From contig CAAHEK010000063.1 in assembly GCA_900772425.1 (NCBI GenBank), positions 1-7,361 of the forward strand: a DNA stretch of 7,361 nucleotides. Reading direction: 5' to 3'. The translations under genes and the position numbers were made by a program. Position 1 is the first letter of the stretch, and the number at the start of each line of letters is the position of its first letter. Origin of the DNA: an uncultured Lachnospira sp. Lineage in GTDB: Bacteria > Bacillota > Clostridia > Lachnospirales > Lachnospiraceae. The notes beneath the pieces were generated by a model. That model saw only the letters and a list, made by a program, of their open reading frames with translations. It was not told the DNA's origin and searched no databases. Below, in pieces: positions 1 through 5,792 of the stretch.

Positions 1-29
1 ACAAAGTTCAAAAGTTAAACAAAGTTCAA
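1..29. repeat. Two 11-bp direct repeats ACAAAGTTCAA
   Basis: ACAAAGTTCAA occurs at 1-11 and again at 19-29, and the core AAAGTT appears a third time at 11-16. GTTAAAC at 14-20 also has an inverted match, GTTTAAC, at 49-55. Such spacing can mark a regulator binding site upstream of the promoter at 117-145 or of a gene left of the window. In DNA this AT-rich, chance is also possible. No gene is visible in 1-262. Confidence 0.35.
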
Positions 30-116
30 TTCTTTTAACTGAGACATAGTTTAACATAATATTTTTTTAAAAGACACTCTTTTACAAAGATTTAATAAAT
101 ATATATGAAAATTTCT

Positions 117-145
117 TTGCTTTTTATATTCTATATAAGTATAAT
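117..145 (+). promoter_or_regulatory. Sigma-A-like promoter for the DUF624 gene
   Basis: A perfect -10 box TATAAT (140-145) lies 17 bp downstream of a weak -35 TTGCTT (117-122). Transcription would start near 152, leaving a leader of about 110 nt before the ATG at 263. I could not match that leader to any riboswitch class. A second, weaker pair (TTTACA at 81-86 and TATGAA at 104-109, also 17 bp apart) lies just upstream. Confidence 0.5.
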
Positions 146-262
146 CATGATGTGAGTGACAAAAGTATAAAAGGTATTTTGCAGGCAGAAACGCTCTTTA
201 TGCTTTTGATACTTGCAGCGTAAACATGAAAGATTAATAAAGTTTTTTGAAAGGTATATAAT

Positions 263-1024
263 ATGGGAGCTTTTGATATTAATGGCAAATTATTTAAATC
301 ACTTACCAAGGCGGGTGATTTCTTTATTCTTGGATTTTTGACAGCGGTATTCTGCATACCTGTTATAACAATAGGTCCATCACTTACAGCGGCTAATTAT
401 GTGGCACTCAAGGCAGTAAGAGATGAGGAGGGATATATATTTAAAGACTTCTGGAAAGCATTTAAACAGAACTTCCGTCAGGGATTTATAATAGAGCTTA
501 TTATGGCTGTTTCGGGAATCCTTTTGTTTTTTGATATAAGGGCAAGTTATCAGTGGGGATATGTTTCAGGCTCTAAGTTTGGTGCTATATTCATGTTTGT
601 TGTTATTGGTGTTGCACTTATATGGGCAGCAGTACTTTTATATGTGTTTGCAGTACTTGCACAGTTTGAGAATACTGTACTTGCGACAGTAAGAAATGCG
701 CTTATACTTTGCGTGCATCATCTTCCACAGACATTTATAATGCTCATATTAAATGGTGCTATAATATTTTTCTCAGTTAATTATTTCACAGCATTTATAG
801 TGACAGTTCCATTACTTCTTTATATTAATGCGTATATTCTTTCAAGAGTATTCAGAATATACATTAAAAGGGGAGGAACAACAGCAGTTCCTAAGGAAGA
901 CAGCAAAGAAGATGAGAAATCAGATGAAGCAGAAGTGTCAGATGAAGTAACAGATATAGAAGAGACAGAGAAATTGACAGAAACAGAAGATAATGACGAA
1001 ACTAAAGAAGCAGAAGAAAAATAA
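263..1024 (+). CDS. DUF624 (YesL-like) integral membrane protein with acidic tail
   Basis: This is a 253-residue membrane protein of the DUF624/YesL type. The family signature is visible at about residues 38-74: GPSLTAANYVALKAVRDEE, followed by DFWKAFKQNFRQ at 62-73. Hydrophobic segments lie at roughly 20-45, 74-91, 106-133 and 157-196, giving four or more membrane spans. YesL relatives are often found near carbohydrate uptake or glycoside-utilisation genes, but their biochemical role is unknown. The ATG at 263 follows GAAAGG at 249-254 with about 8 nt spacing. After the last span, residues 211-253 form a Lys/Thr/Ser-containing tail in which about 22 of 43 residues are Asp or Glu. This tail is not part of the usual domain and is probably cytoplasmic and disordered. 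The O-acyltransferase gene begins 84 bp downstream, so co-transcription is possible. Confidence 0.85.
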   Translation: MGAFDINGKLFKSLTKAGDFFILGFLTAVFCIPVITIGPSLTAANYVALKAVRDEEGYIFKDFWKAFKQNFRQGFIIELIMAVSGILLFFDIRASYQWGYVSGSKFGAIFMFVVIGVALIWAAVLLYVFAVLAQFENTVLATVRNALILCVHHLPQTFIMLILNGAIIFFSVNYFTAFIVTVPLLLYINAYILSRVFRIYIKRGGTTAVPKEDSKEDEKSDEAEVSDEVTDIEETEKLTETEDNDETKEAEEK

Positions 1025-1064
1025 TAATTAATTTGAAAAAAAGCAAGAAAAATGTCAATATATA

Positions 1065-1073
1065 TGTTATATT
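1065..1073 (+). promoter_or_regulatory. Possible extended -10 promoter for the acyltransferase pair
   Basis: TGTTATATT differs from the extended -10 consensus TGnTATAAT at one base. No good -35 lies 16-18 bp upstream (AAGAAA at 1045-1050). A start near 1080 would leave a leader of about 29 nt before the ATG at 1109. The DNA is very AT-rich here, so this is only a candidate. Confidence 0.3.
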
Positions 1074-1108
1074 AAATTGGAAATTAATTTTAGCATGGGG
1101 ACATTTTC

Positions 1109-2551
1109 ATGGTTTTTTCAAGCTTGCTTTTTATATATATTTTTTTACCGGTAAATTTGTTATGCTACGCAGTAATTTCGGATATAAGAAAGAAGAATAT
1201 CTGCGTACTTGTATTTTCTTTAATATTCTATGCATGGTCATCACCTAAGTATCTTATACTTCTTATGGTTATGGCTTTTGTAAACTATACAGCCGCAGTT
1301 TTAATAGACAAATTGCCGTCACGTTCCAAGCTGGTTCTTACCTGCGATGTGGCGATAAGTCTTTTAATACTGGGCTGCTTTAAGTATTTAGGATTCTTTT
1401 GCAGTATAACCCACTCGATTACAGGTTTTCCATCAGTAATACCACAGATAGTGCTGCCTGTTGGAATTTCATTTTATACATTCCAGTTAATTTCGTATGT
1501 TGTAGATGTATACAGAAAAGAAGTTGAGGCCGATTACAGCTATGGCAGAGTACTTCTTTATACATCATTATTTCATCAGTGTATAGCCGGTCCTATAGTC
1601 AGATACAAGGATATAGCTGATGACCTTAAAGAACGTAAAACTGATATAAACAGCATGAATGACGGAATATCAAGATTCTGTACAGGACTTGCAAAGAAAA
1701 CTCTGCTTGCCAATACATGTGCAGCAATTCTTGATGTCCTTCTTCCGCAGGATATAGTATCACTTGGCTCAACAACAATACTTGCTGCATGGGTGGGAAG
1801 CGCAGTTTATATGCTTCAGATATATCTTGATTTCTCGGCATATTCGGATATGGCGATAGGACTGGGAAAGATGACGGGCTTTCATTATAAAGAGAATTTC
1901 AATTATCCGTATGTGGCAGATTCAATAACGGATTTCTGGAGAAGATGGCATATATCTTTAAGCACATTTTTCAGGGACTATGTTTATATTCCGCTTGGAG
2001 GCAACCGTAAAGGCCTTAAAAGACAGATTATTAATATGTTAATTGTATGGGCACTCACGGGCCTGTGGCATGGAGCCGCTTTTAACTTCATTTTATGGGG
2101 ATTATATTTCTTTGTTTTCCTAGTGCTTGAGAAAATGTTTCTTTTAAAGCTGTTTGGCAGCAAATCCAATATAATAATGAAGGTAGTAAGAAGAGTTTAC
2201 ACTCTGCTGGTTGTATTTTTTGGATGGATACTTTTCAGATTTGATGATATGGCTATGTCTAAGACGTTGTTAAGAACAATGTTTGGACTGAACGGAAATG
2301 CATTTTCAAGCTTTGAAACCAACACAGTTGTCTTAAATTATATTGTGTTTATCGTTGTCTGCATAATAGCTTCGACACCGCTTGTTAAAATTCTTGCATG
2401 TAAATTAAGAAAATTAGGCAGCAGCGGGGATATGAGATTTATGTATGTATACAATGCACTAAATGTTATAATTCCGGTAATTTTATTATTTATATCAACG
2501 ATTGCACTTATAGGAAACAGCTATAATCCATTCATTTATTTCAGATTTTAA
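1109..2551 (+). CDS. MBOAT-family O-acyltransferase (AlgI/DltB/PatA type)
   Basis: This 480-residue polytopic membrane protein belongs to the membrane-bound O-acyltransferase family. It would move an acyl group, usually acetyl, across the membrane for transfer to an exported polymer. The N-terminus MVFSSLLFIYIFLPVNLLCY is typical of the family and supports the ATG at 1109; GGGG at 1097-1100 is a weak ribosome binding site. Key motifs are DFSAYSDMAIG (241-251), WRRWHISLSTFFRDY (277-291), IPLGGNRKG (294-302) and TGLWHGAAFNFILWG (317-331). His321 in WHG is the expected invariant catalytic histidine. The length matches AlgI-like proteins (about 460-520). It lies 33 bp upstream of a DHHW gene, the usual partner in Gram-positive anaerobes. 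The acceptor is not revealed: capsule, exopolysaccharide or a wall polymer are all possible. An ATG at 1095 is in another frame and soon hits a stop. Confidence 0.95.
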   Translation: MVFSSLLFIYIFLPVNLLCYAVISDIRKKNICVLVFSLIFYAWSSPKYLILLMVMAFVNYTAAVLIDKLPSRSKLVLTCDVAISLLILGCFKYLGFFCSITHSITGFPSVIPQIVLPVGISFYTFQLISYVVDVYRKEVEADYSYGRVLLYTSLFHQCIAGPIVRYKDIADDLKERKTDINSMNDGISRFCTGLAKKTLLANTCAAILDVLLPQDIVSLGSTTILAAWVGSAVYMLQIYLDFSAYSDMAIGLGKMTGFHYKENFNYPYVADSITDFWRRWHISLSTFFRDYVYIPLGGNRKGLKRQIINMLIVWALTGLWHGAAFNFILWGLYFFVFLVLEKMFLLKLFGSKSNIIMKVVRRVYTLLVVFFGWILFRFDDMAMSKTLLRTMFGLNGNAFSSFETNTVVLNYIVFIVVCIIASTPLVKILACKLRKLGSSGDMRFMYVYNALNVIIPVILLFISTIALIGNSYNPFIYFRF

Positions 2552-2584
2552 TTAGGAAGGCTTAAGCTTAACAGGGAAGATAAA

Positions 2585-4042
2585 ATGGCAGCAATTAACG
2601 GAAAGATAGATAAAAACAGTAAAAAGTACAGAGAATACATAATGAAGAAGGCAGCGGTTTATAAGATTGTTGTCTTTCTTGTTATGCTTACTTTTGGTGC
2701 AGTAATATCACTTATCATACCGTTAAGACCAACCGTATCGGAAAATGAAAAACGTAATCTTGCTTCATTTCCTGAATTTAATGTGACAGATTTTATGGAC
2801 GGAACATATTTTTCACAGATAGATACATGGTTTTCGGATACATTTCCTGCAAGAGATACCTTGATTCTGTGCAACGAGAGACTTACATCACTCTATGGAA
2901 TAAGAAATTCCGTGATACACGGAGAAATCGTAAAAGGCGATGAGATTCCCGATGTGGCAATAGATGATTCCATATATGATTATACGATAAATACAGAGCC
3001 TTCTGATGATGCAGACAGCTTAGATAACTCCACAAATAGCGATTCAAAAAATGTTAATAATTATTTGTACACGGATTCTCCAAATGACGTAAGTGCATCA
3101 GACGTAGGAACAGATGTGGAGGATACCGACGGAAGCACGGCTGCCAAGGCAGGGGAAACATTAGGCTCGATATTTGTTGTAGGAGACAGTGCTTATAATT
3201 ATTACGCATTTTCACAGACAGTATCCGACAGATATGTAAATATGGTAAATAATCTGGCAAACAATCTTTCCGGCAAAGCAAAAGTATACGACATGATTGT
3301 TCCGACAAGCATTGATGTTACGCTAGATGATGCCACAAGAAACAGTATAACCAGCAGCAGCCAGAAAAAAGCTATTCTTTATATGTACAGCAGAATGGGA
3401 AAAAATGTCGGAAAGAATTATATATATGATTTACTAAGGCAGCATAGGGATGAATACATATATTTCAGGACAGACCACCATTGGACATCGCTGGGGGCAT
3501 ATTATGCATACACGGCATTTATGGCACAGCTTGGTAAGGCAAGCGTACCACTTGATTATTTTGAAAAAATGGATTGCGGCATTTTCAAAGGAAGCTTCTA
3601 TACACAGAGTGGAATAAATTCACTTGCGGAGCACCCTGATAATCTTATCGCATATAAACCGTTTTCGACAAACAGGATAGAATTTATTAACAGGGATAAC
3701 GATTATACAGAGTATAACATTGTTACGGATGTATCTAACTGGAATGCGACAAGCAAATACAGTGCATTTATAGGTGGTGATAATCCATATTCGGTAATAA
3801 ATAATCCGCAGATTACAGACGGTTCTACATGCCTTATTGTCAAGGAATCATACGGAAATGCGATAGCACCTTTTGTTACGGAAAATTTCCAGACAGTATA
3901 TATTGTAGATTACAGATATTATGAGGGAACTGTTTCACAGCTGGTGGAGGAAAATAATATTGATACGGTACTGCTCCTTAATAATATAACTGCAACTTCA
4001 ACAGAGCAGAGAGTGACAGAGATGGATGGCGTATGCAGGTAA
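2585..4042 (+). CDS. DHHW-family membrane-anchored protein (AlgJ/AlgX/DltD-like partner)
   Basis: This is a 485-residue protein with a cytoplasmic start, one membrane anchor (about 25-46) and a large extracytoplasmic part. The conserved block after the anchor is clear: RPTVSENEKRNLASFPEF (48-65) and YFSQIDTWFSDTFPARDTL (75-93). The name-giving motif is TDHHWTSLGAYYAY, with DHHW at 297-300. KESYGNAIAPF (420-430) resembles the family's K-D-S-Y-G-N block, with Glu for the Asp I would expect. By analogy with AlgJ/AlgX and PatB, the Asp-His of DHHW and Ser422 may form an SGNH-hydrolase-like acyl-transfer site. Residues about 120-190 are an Asp/Ser/Asn-rich low-complexity insert. The ATG at 2585 has AGGGAAG upstream (2573-2579); ATG 2642 is a weaker alternative. 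It probably receives acyl groups from the upstream MBOAT protein and passes them to a surface polymer. Confidence 0.92.
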   Translation: MAAINGKIDKNSKKYREYIMKKAAVYKIVVFLVMLTFGAVISLIIPLRPTVSENEKRNLASFPEFNVTDFMDGTYFSQIDTWFSDTFPARDTLILCNERLTSLYGIRNSVIHGEIVKGDEIPDVAIDDSIYDYTINTEPSDDADSLDNSTNSDSKNVNNYLYTDSPNDVSASDVGTDVEDTDGSTAAKAGETLGSIFVVGDSAYNYYAFSQTVSDRYVNMVNNLANNLSGKAKVYDMIVPTSIDVTLDDATRNSITSSSQKKAILYMYSRMGKNVGKNYIYDLLRQHRDEYIYFRTDHHWTSLGAYYAYTAFMAQLGKASVPLDYFEKMDCGIFKGSFYTQSGINSLAEHPDNLIAYKPFSTNRIEFINRDNDYTEYNIVTDVSNWNATSKYSAFIGGDNPYSVINNPQITDGSTCLIVKESYGNAIAPFVTENFQTVYIVDYRYYEGTVSQLVEENNIDTVLLLNNITATSTEQRVTEMDGVCR

Positions 4043-4240
4043 GAGGCAAAATATACAGGTTTCCGGAAAATGTCAGGCAGCCTGCGTATTTTTATAAGGA
4101 AGAGAGTAAGCCGTGTTGTAAGTCCGGTTAATATTATGTGCTGAAGATGGGCAGTCACTTAAGATGTGTAACTTTTATTGGAATTATATAAATATTTTAG
4201 CTTAAAGTGATTAATTATTTTCGTTTTTGCAACATTAAGA
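4043..4240. other. Non-coding spacer between the acyltransferase operon and P-II
   Basis: No credible gene or RNA is visible. There is a 10-bp palindrome TTTCCGGAAA (4060-4069) and a short CAGGCAGCCTG palindrome (4074-4084) followed by a weak TATTTTTAT stretch. The second stem is too short, with almost no loop, to call a terminator. It is therefore unclear where the upstream operon ends. Confidence 0.5.
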
Positions 4241-4275
4241 TTGACTTTATGGACAATTTGCGTGAAAATAAAGTT
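4241..4275 (+). promoter_or_regulatory. Candidate promoter with embedded inverted repeat for P-II
   Basis: TTGACT (4241-4246) is one base from the -35 consensus and stands 17 bp before GAAAAT (4264-4269), a weak -10. The arms ACTTTAT (4244-4250) and ATAAAGT (4268-4274) form a 7-bp inverted repeat that covers both boxes, as an operator would. It does not fit the GlnR/TnrA consensus I know. Transcription would start just before the ribosome binding site AGGAAAGG at 4281-4288. Confidence 0.4.
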
Positions 4276-4297
4276 GTTAGAGGAAAGGATATGAATT

Positions 4298-4636
4298 ATG
4301 AAAAAATTAGAAATCATAATCAGACCGGAAAGGCTTGATGACCTCAAATCAATACTTAACAGTTGTAACGCTCACGGACTTATGATAACCAACATAATGG
4401 GTTACGGAAGTCAGAAAGGCCACAAACAGGTATACAACGGAGTGGATTTTGGAGGCAACCTTCTTCCTAAAGTAAAAGTGGAGACAATAGTTGCTGATGA
4501 TACAGCAGAAAAGATAATAGACCTGGTAATCGAGCAGATTAACACAGGAGTATACGGAGACGGAAAGATTTTTGTATATGATGTATATGATGCAGTAAGA
4601 ATAAGAACAGGCGAACGTGGTGTAGATGCTCTATAA
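4298..4636 (+). CDS. P-II family nitrogen regulatory protein (GlnB/GlnK-like)
   Basis: At 112 residues this aligns without gaps to E. coli GlnB as I recall it. P-II trimers bind ATP/ADP and 2-oxoglutarate and report nitrogen and energy state to partner proteins through a flexible T-loop. Visible landmarks are GYGSQKGHKQVY (35-46), with Gln39 and Lys40; LPKVKVE (56-62), with Lys58; the B-loop TGVYGDGKIFV (83-93); and VRIRTGERG (100-108). The T-loop position equivalent to Tyr51, which is uridylylated in proteobacteria, is Phe51, and position 49 is Val rather than the cyanobacterial phospho-Ser. Control by uridylylation at this site is therefore excluded, and the protein probably works by ligand binding alone. 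No amtB, glnA or nif gene is adjacent, so its partner is unknown. The ATG at 4298 follows AGGAAAGG; an ATG at 4291 is out of frame. Confidence 0.95.
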   Translation: MKKLEIIIRPERLDDLKSILNSCNAHGLMITNIMGYGSQKGHKQVYNGVDFGGNLLPKVKVETIVADDTAEKIIDLVIEQINTGVYGDGKIFVYDVYDAVRIRTGERGVDAL

Positions 4637-4645
4637 TTCATTTAA

Positions 4646-4682
4646 TTAGTTATCAATTAGTTATTAATTACTTAGTTATCAA
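4646..4682 (+). repeat. Three 11-bp direct repeats TTAGTTATYAA
   Basis: TTAGTTATCAA at 4646-4656, TTAGTTATTAA at 4657-4667 and TTAGTTATCAA at 4672-4682 lie between the P-II stop and its terminator. The first two abut and the third is 4 bp further on. In a 3' untranslated region they may be slippage products; a protein or RNA-binding role cannot be told from the sequence. Confidence 0.6.
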
Positions 4683-4684
4683 CG

Positions 4685-4735
4685 GAGATAACATTCGGAA
4701 TACCAAGGGTATTCCCGGGTGTTATCTCATTTTTT
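4685..4735 (+). terminator. Strong rho-independent terminator of the P-II gene
   Basis: The outer stem GAGATAACA (4685-4693) pairs with TGTTATCTC (4720-4728). TTC continues the stem against GGG (two wobble pairs). After one bulged C, the inner stem GGAATACC (4697-4704) pairs with GGTATTCC (4708-4715) around a 3-nt AAG loop. The total is about 20 bp, followed by T6 at 4730-4735. There is no T-tract on the other strand, so it terminates plus-strand transcription only. Confidence 0.92.
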
Positions 4736-4749
4736 GTATATAAATATGC

Positions 4750-4776
4750 TATCTGTATCCCATAACCGTACAGATA
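4750..4776. repeat. 8-bp stem-loop at the start of the hairpin array
   Basis: TATCTGTA (4750-4757) pairs with TACAGATA (4769-4776) around an 11-nt loop. It is modest alone and is listed because it opens the array. Confidence 0.5.
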
Positions 4777-4779
4777 AAT

Positions 4780-4833
4780 AAAAGGAGGTACACAGGAACT
4801 ACCCAGCCTGTGTACCTCGCCCCTTTTTAAGGG
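4780..4833. repeat. 12-bp perfect stem-loop with alternative flanking pairing
   Basis: GAGGTACACAGG (4785-4796) is fully complementary to CCTGTGTACCTC (4807-4818), with loop AACTACCCAG. AAAAGG (4780-4785) can also pair with CCTTTT (4822-4827), giving a longer bulged hairpin. That competes with a small CCCTT-TTT-AAGGG hairpin at 4821-4833. The loop's CTACC (4799-4803) could pair with GGTAG (4837-4841) as a pseudoknot. The AGGAGG at 4783-4788 looks like a ribosome binding site, but no gene follows it. Confidence 0.75.
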
Positions 4834-4840
4834 CAAGGTA

Positions 4841-4868
4841 GACCGTGCAGGCGAAGCCGTTCACGGTC
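4841..4868. repeat. Array hairpin copy A with CAGGCGAAGCCGTT apex
   Basis: GACCGTG (4841-4847) pairs with CACGGTC (4862-4868). Between them is the apex CA, GGC, GAA loop, GCC, GTT (4848-4861). GCGAAGC inside it is the sequence known as an exceptionally stable DNA mini-hairpin. TTTTT follows at 4883-4887 but is too far from the stem for a classical terminator. Confidence 0.85.
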
Positions 4869-4897
4869 GGAAGTAGCGGAAGTTTTTATCGAGGAAA

Positions 4898-4931
4898 GCA
4901 GACCATACAGGCGAAGCCGTTTATGGTCTGC
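4898..4931. repeat. Array hairpin copy B, same apex, covarying stem
   Basis: GCAGACCATA (4898-4907) pairs perfectly with TATGGTCTGC (4922-4931), and the 14-nt apex (4908-4921) is identical to that of copy A. Over the shared 28 nt the two copies differ at four bases, which make two compensated pairs: G-C 4845/4864 becomes A-T 4905/4924, and G-C 4847/4862 becomes A-T 4907/4922. Copy B begins exactly 60 nt after copy A. T7 follows at 4947-4953. Confidence 0.87.
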
Positions 4932-4957
4932 CGTAGTGGGTTGAAATTTTTTTAAAA

Positions 4958-5026
4958 GGAAAGCACTCATCCTGACAAATTGTGCAGGCGAATGCCGAAC
5001 ACAATTTGTCAGGATGAGTGCTCTCC
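4958..5026. repeat. 23-bp perfect hairpin with variant apex (copy C)
   Basis: The arms at 4962-4984 and 5000-5022 are perfectly complementary over 23 bp. After one A-C mismatch, GGA (4958-4960) pairs with TCC (5024-5026). The apex is CA, GGC, GAAT loop, GCC, GAA (4985-4999), the same layout as copies A and B. Around it, GTGGGTTG (4936-4943) can pair with CAACCAC (5031-5037) with one bulged G, suggesting a second layer of structure. Confidence 0.87.
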
Positions 5027-5068
5027 ACTCCAACCACCCCCACATACAGCCAAGTGACGATAAAGTAA

Positions 5069-5231
5069 GCGGGAGGAGAGGATATATAATTAAATGTATG
5101 ATTTCTGCACTATGGAGATGAGACTTAATAAATCGTGGAAGCCTTTGCTGAACACGATTTATGCTTTAAAAGGCTCATCGTAATGCTGAGTGCAGTATGA
5201 ATACATTTAATTATATATCCTCTCCTCCCGC
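5069..5231. repeat. 31-bp perfect inverted repeat enclosing a branched or bulged hairpin
   Basis: The arms at 5069-5099 and 5201-5231 are perfectly complementary over 31 bp. Inside are further paired blocks: CTGCACT (5105-5111) with AGTGCAG (5189-5195), GATGAG (5117-5122) with CTCATC (5174-5179), and a 10-bp stem at 5128-5137 with 5153-5162. The tip is GA, AGC, CTTT, GCT, GAA (5138-5152), again the 2-by-3 internal loop design. Neither side has a T-run; the minus-strand exit reads TTACTTTATC, so weak termination of the convergent gene is conceivable. Nothing inside encodes a protein. Confidence 0.87.
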
Positions 5232-5245
5232 GTCCCCCATAAAAT

Positions 5246-5785
5246 TTATCTAAACAACTCCTTACATGTATTGCTCACCGAGAAACAGTAATAAATAGCA
5301 CATATTCCCACCAGTGCCTCAACAGCTATTGAAGCAAATGATACCTTTGACAGGAAAATAACATAATGCGTAAAGATTGAAATAGAAAGAATAAACCATG
5401 AAATCTGGTAATTTCTTGCGACTGCAAGCTTTTCCTGAACCTTAGACTCCATAATCATGCCTTCTGTAAAATAATAAGTAAAATATATAGCAAAAATAAC
5501 AGTTAAGCCTGTAGCTGCTGTAACTGTAGAAGTAGTTGCACTGCCCCAGTCCATACATTTTATAATCTGGGAAAATACTGCCGCAATCAGTCCTATTATC
5601 GAAATGACAAAAGATTTGTTAAATCTTGAGTTAAGTTTTCTTAAACTTAATGCACCGGGGATTATAAGAGCAAATCCTATGATGTCATTGGTTATGTCAA
5701 AGTTAATTCTTCCGATAGATACCGGAAACTCCATAGATATAATGAAGATACCTATTAATATTAAAGTTATATTTTTTCTGTTCAT
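5246..5785 (-). CDS. Hypothetical polytopic membrane protein
   Basis: I do not recognise a named family. The 179-residue product is very hydrophobic, with likely membrane spans at about 5-23, 34-48, 58-76, 84-108, 127-148 and 152-170. The segment DIIGFALIIPGALSLRKLN (34-52) recalls a block, DFIGYILI...GL..L, that I know from small membrane proteins of clostridia, so it may belong to that loose group. A charged loop near 108-123 (EGMIMESKVQEKLAVA) separates the last two spans. The gene stands alone on the minus strand, divergent from the DUF2156 gene and convergent with the hairpin array, whose 31-bp stem begins 14 nt past the stop. An in-frame TGA 28 nt upstream of the ATG, with no other start codon between, fixes the start at 5785. 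Its ribosome binding site is unusual and is described separately. Confidence 0.8.
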   Translation of the reverse strand: MNRKNITLILIGIFIISMEFPVSIGRINFDITNDIIGFALIIPGALSLRKLNSRFNKSFVISIIGLIAAVFSQIIKCMDWGSATTSTVTAATGLTVIFAIYFTYYFTEGMIMESKVQEKLAVARNYQISWFILSISIFTHYVIFLSKVSFASIAVEALVGICAIYYCFSVSNTCKELFR

Positions 5786-5792
5786 GATACGA

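Larger units (their letters stand above)
4737..5245. other. Hairpin array: candidate structured ncRNA or palindromic-element cluster
   Basis: About 500 bp between the P-II terminator and the convergent membrane gene hold no credible gene but at least six stem-loops: 4750-4776, 4785-4818, 4841-4868, 4898-4931, 4958-5026 and 5069-5231. Stems of 10, 12, 23 and 31 bp are perfect. Four hairpins (from 4841 on) share one apex: a 3-bp mini-stem with a 3-4 nt loop, joined to the long stem by an internal loop of 2 nt on the 5' side and 3 nt on the 3' side. Linkers also recur, with AGGAAAGCA at 4892-4900 and 4957-4965, GTAGYGG after two stems, and T5-T7 runs after three. I do not recognise a known RNA, integron attC, retron or insertion sequence. 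A plus-strand transcript could start from a weak -10 at 4739-4744, but no good promoter is visible. Confidence 0.6.

Noticed and set aside
152..262. Riboswitch in the DUF624 leader
   Set aside because: The leader is about 110 nt, but I find no conserved riboswitch core and only weak inverted matches.
1033..1248. Small plus-strand frame starting at TTG 1033
   Set aside because: It overlaps the start of the MBOAT gene in another frame and lacks a good ribosome binding site.
4841..4953. Hairpin copies A and B as terminators
   Set aside because: The T-runs lie about 15 nt past each stem, too far for intrinsic termination.
4827..5045. Minus-strand open frame of 72 codons across the hairpins
   Set aside because: Its sequence is made of the hairpin arms, it has no ribosome binding site and the product resembles nothing. 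It is an artefact of the palindromes.
4737..5245. Retron ncRNA, integron attC sites or CRISPR array
   Set aside because: No reverse transcriptase, integrase or cas gene is present. attC core sites are not seen, repeats are not regular direct repeats with unique spacers, and only two units are near-identical.
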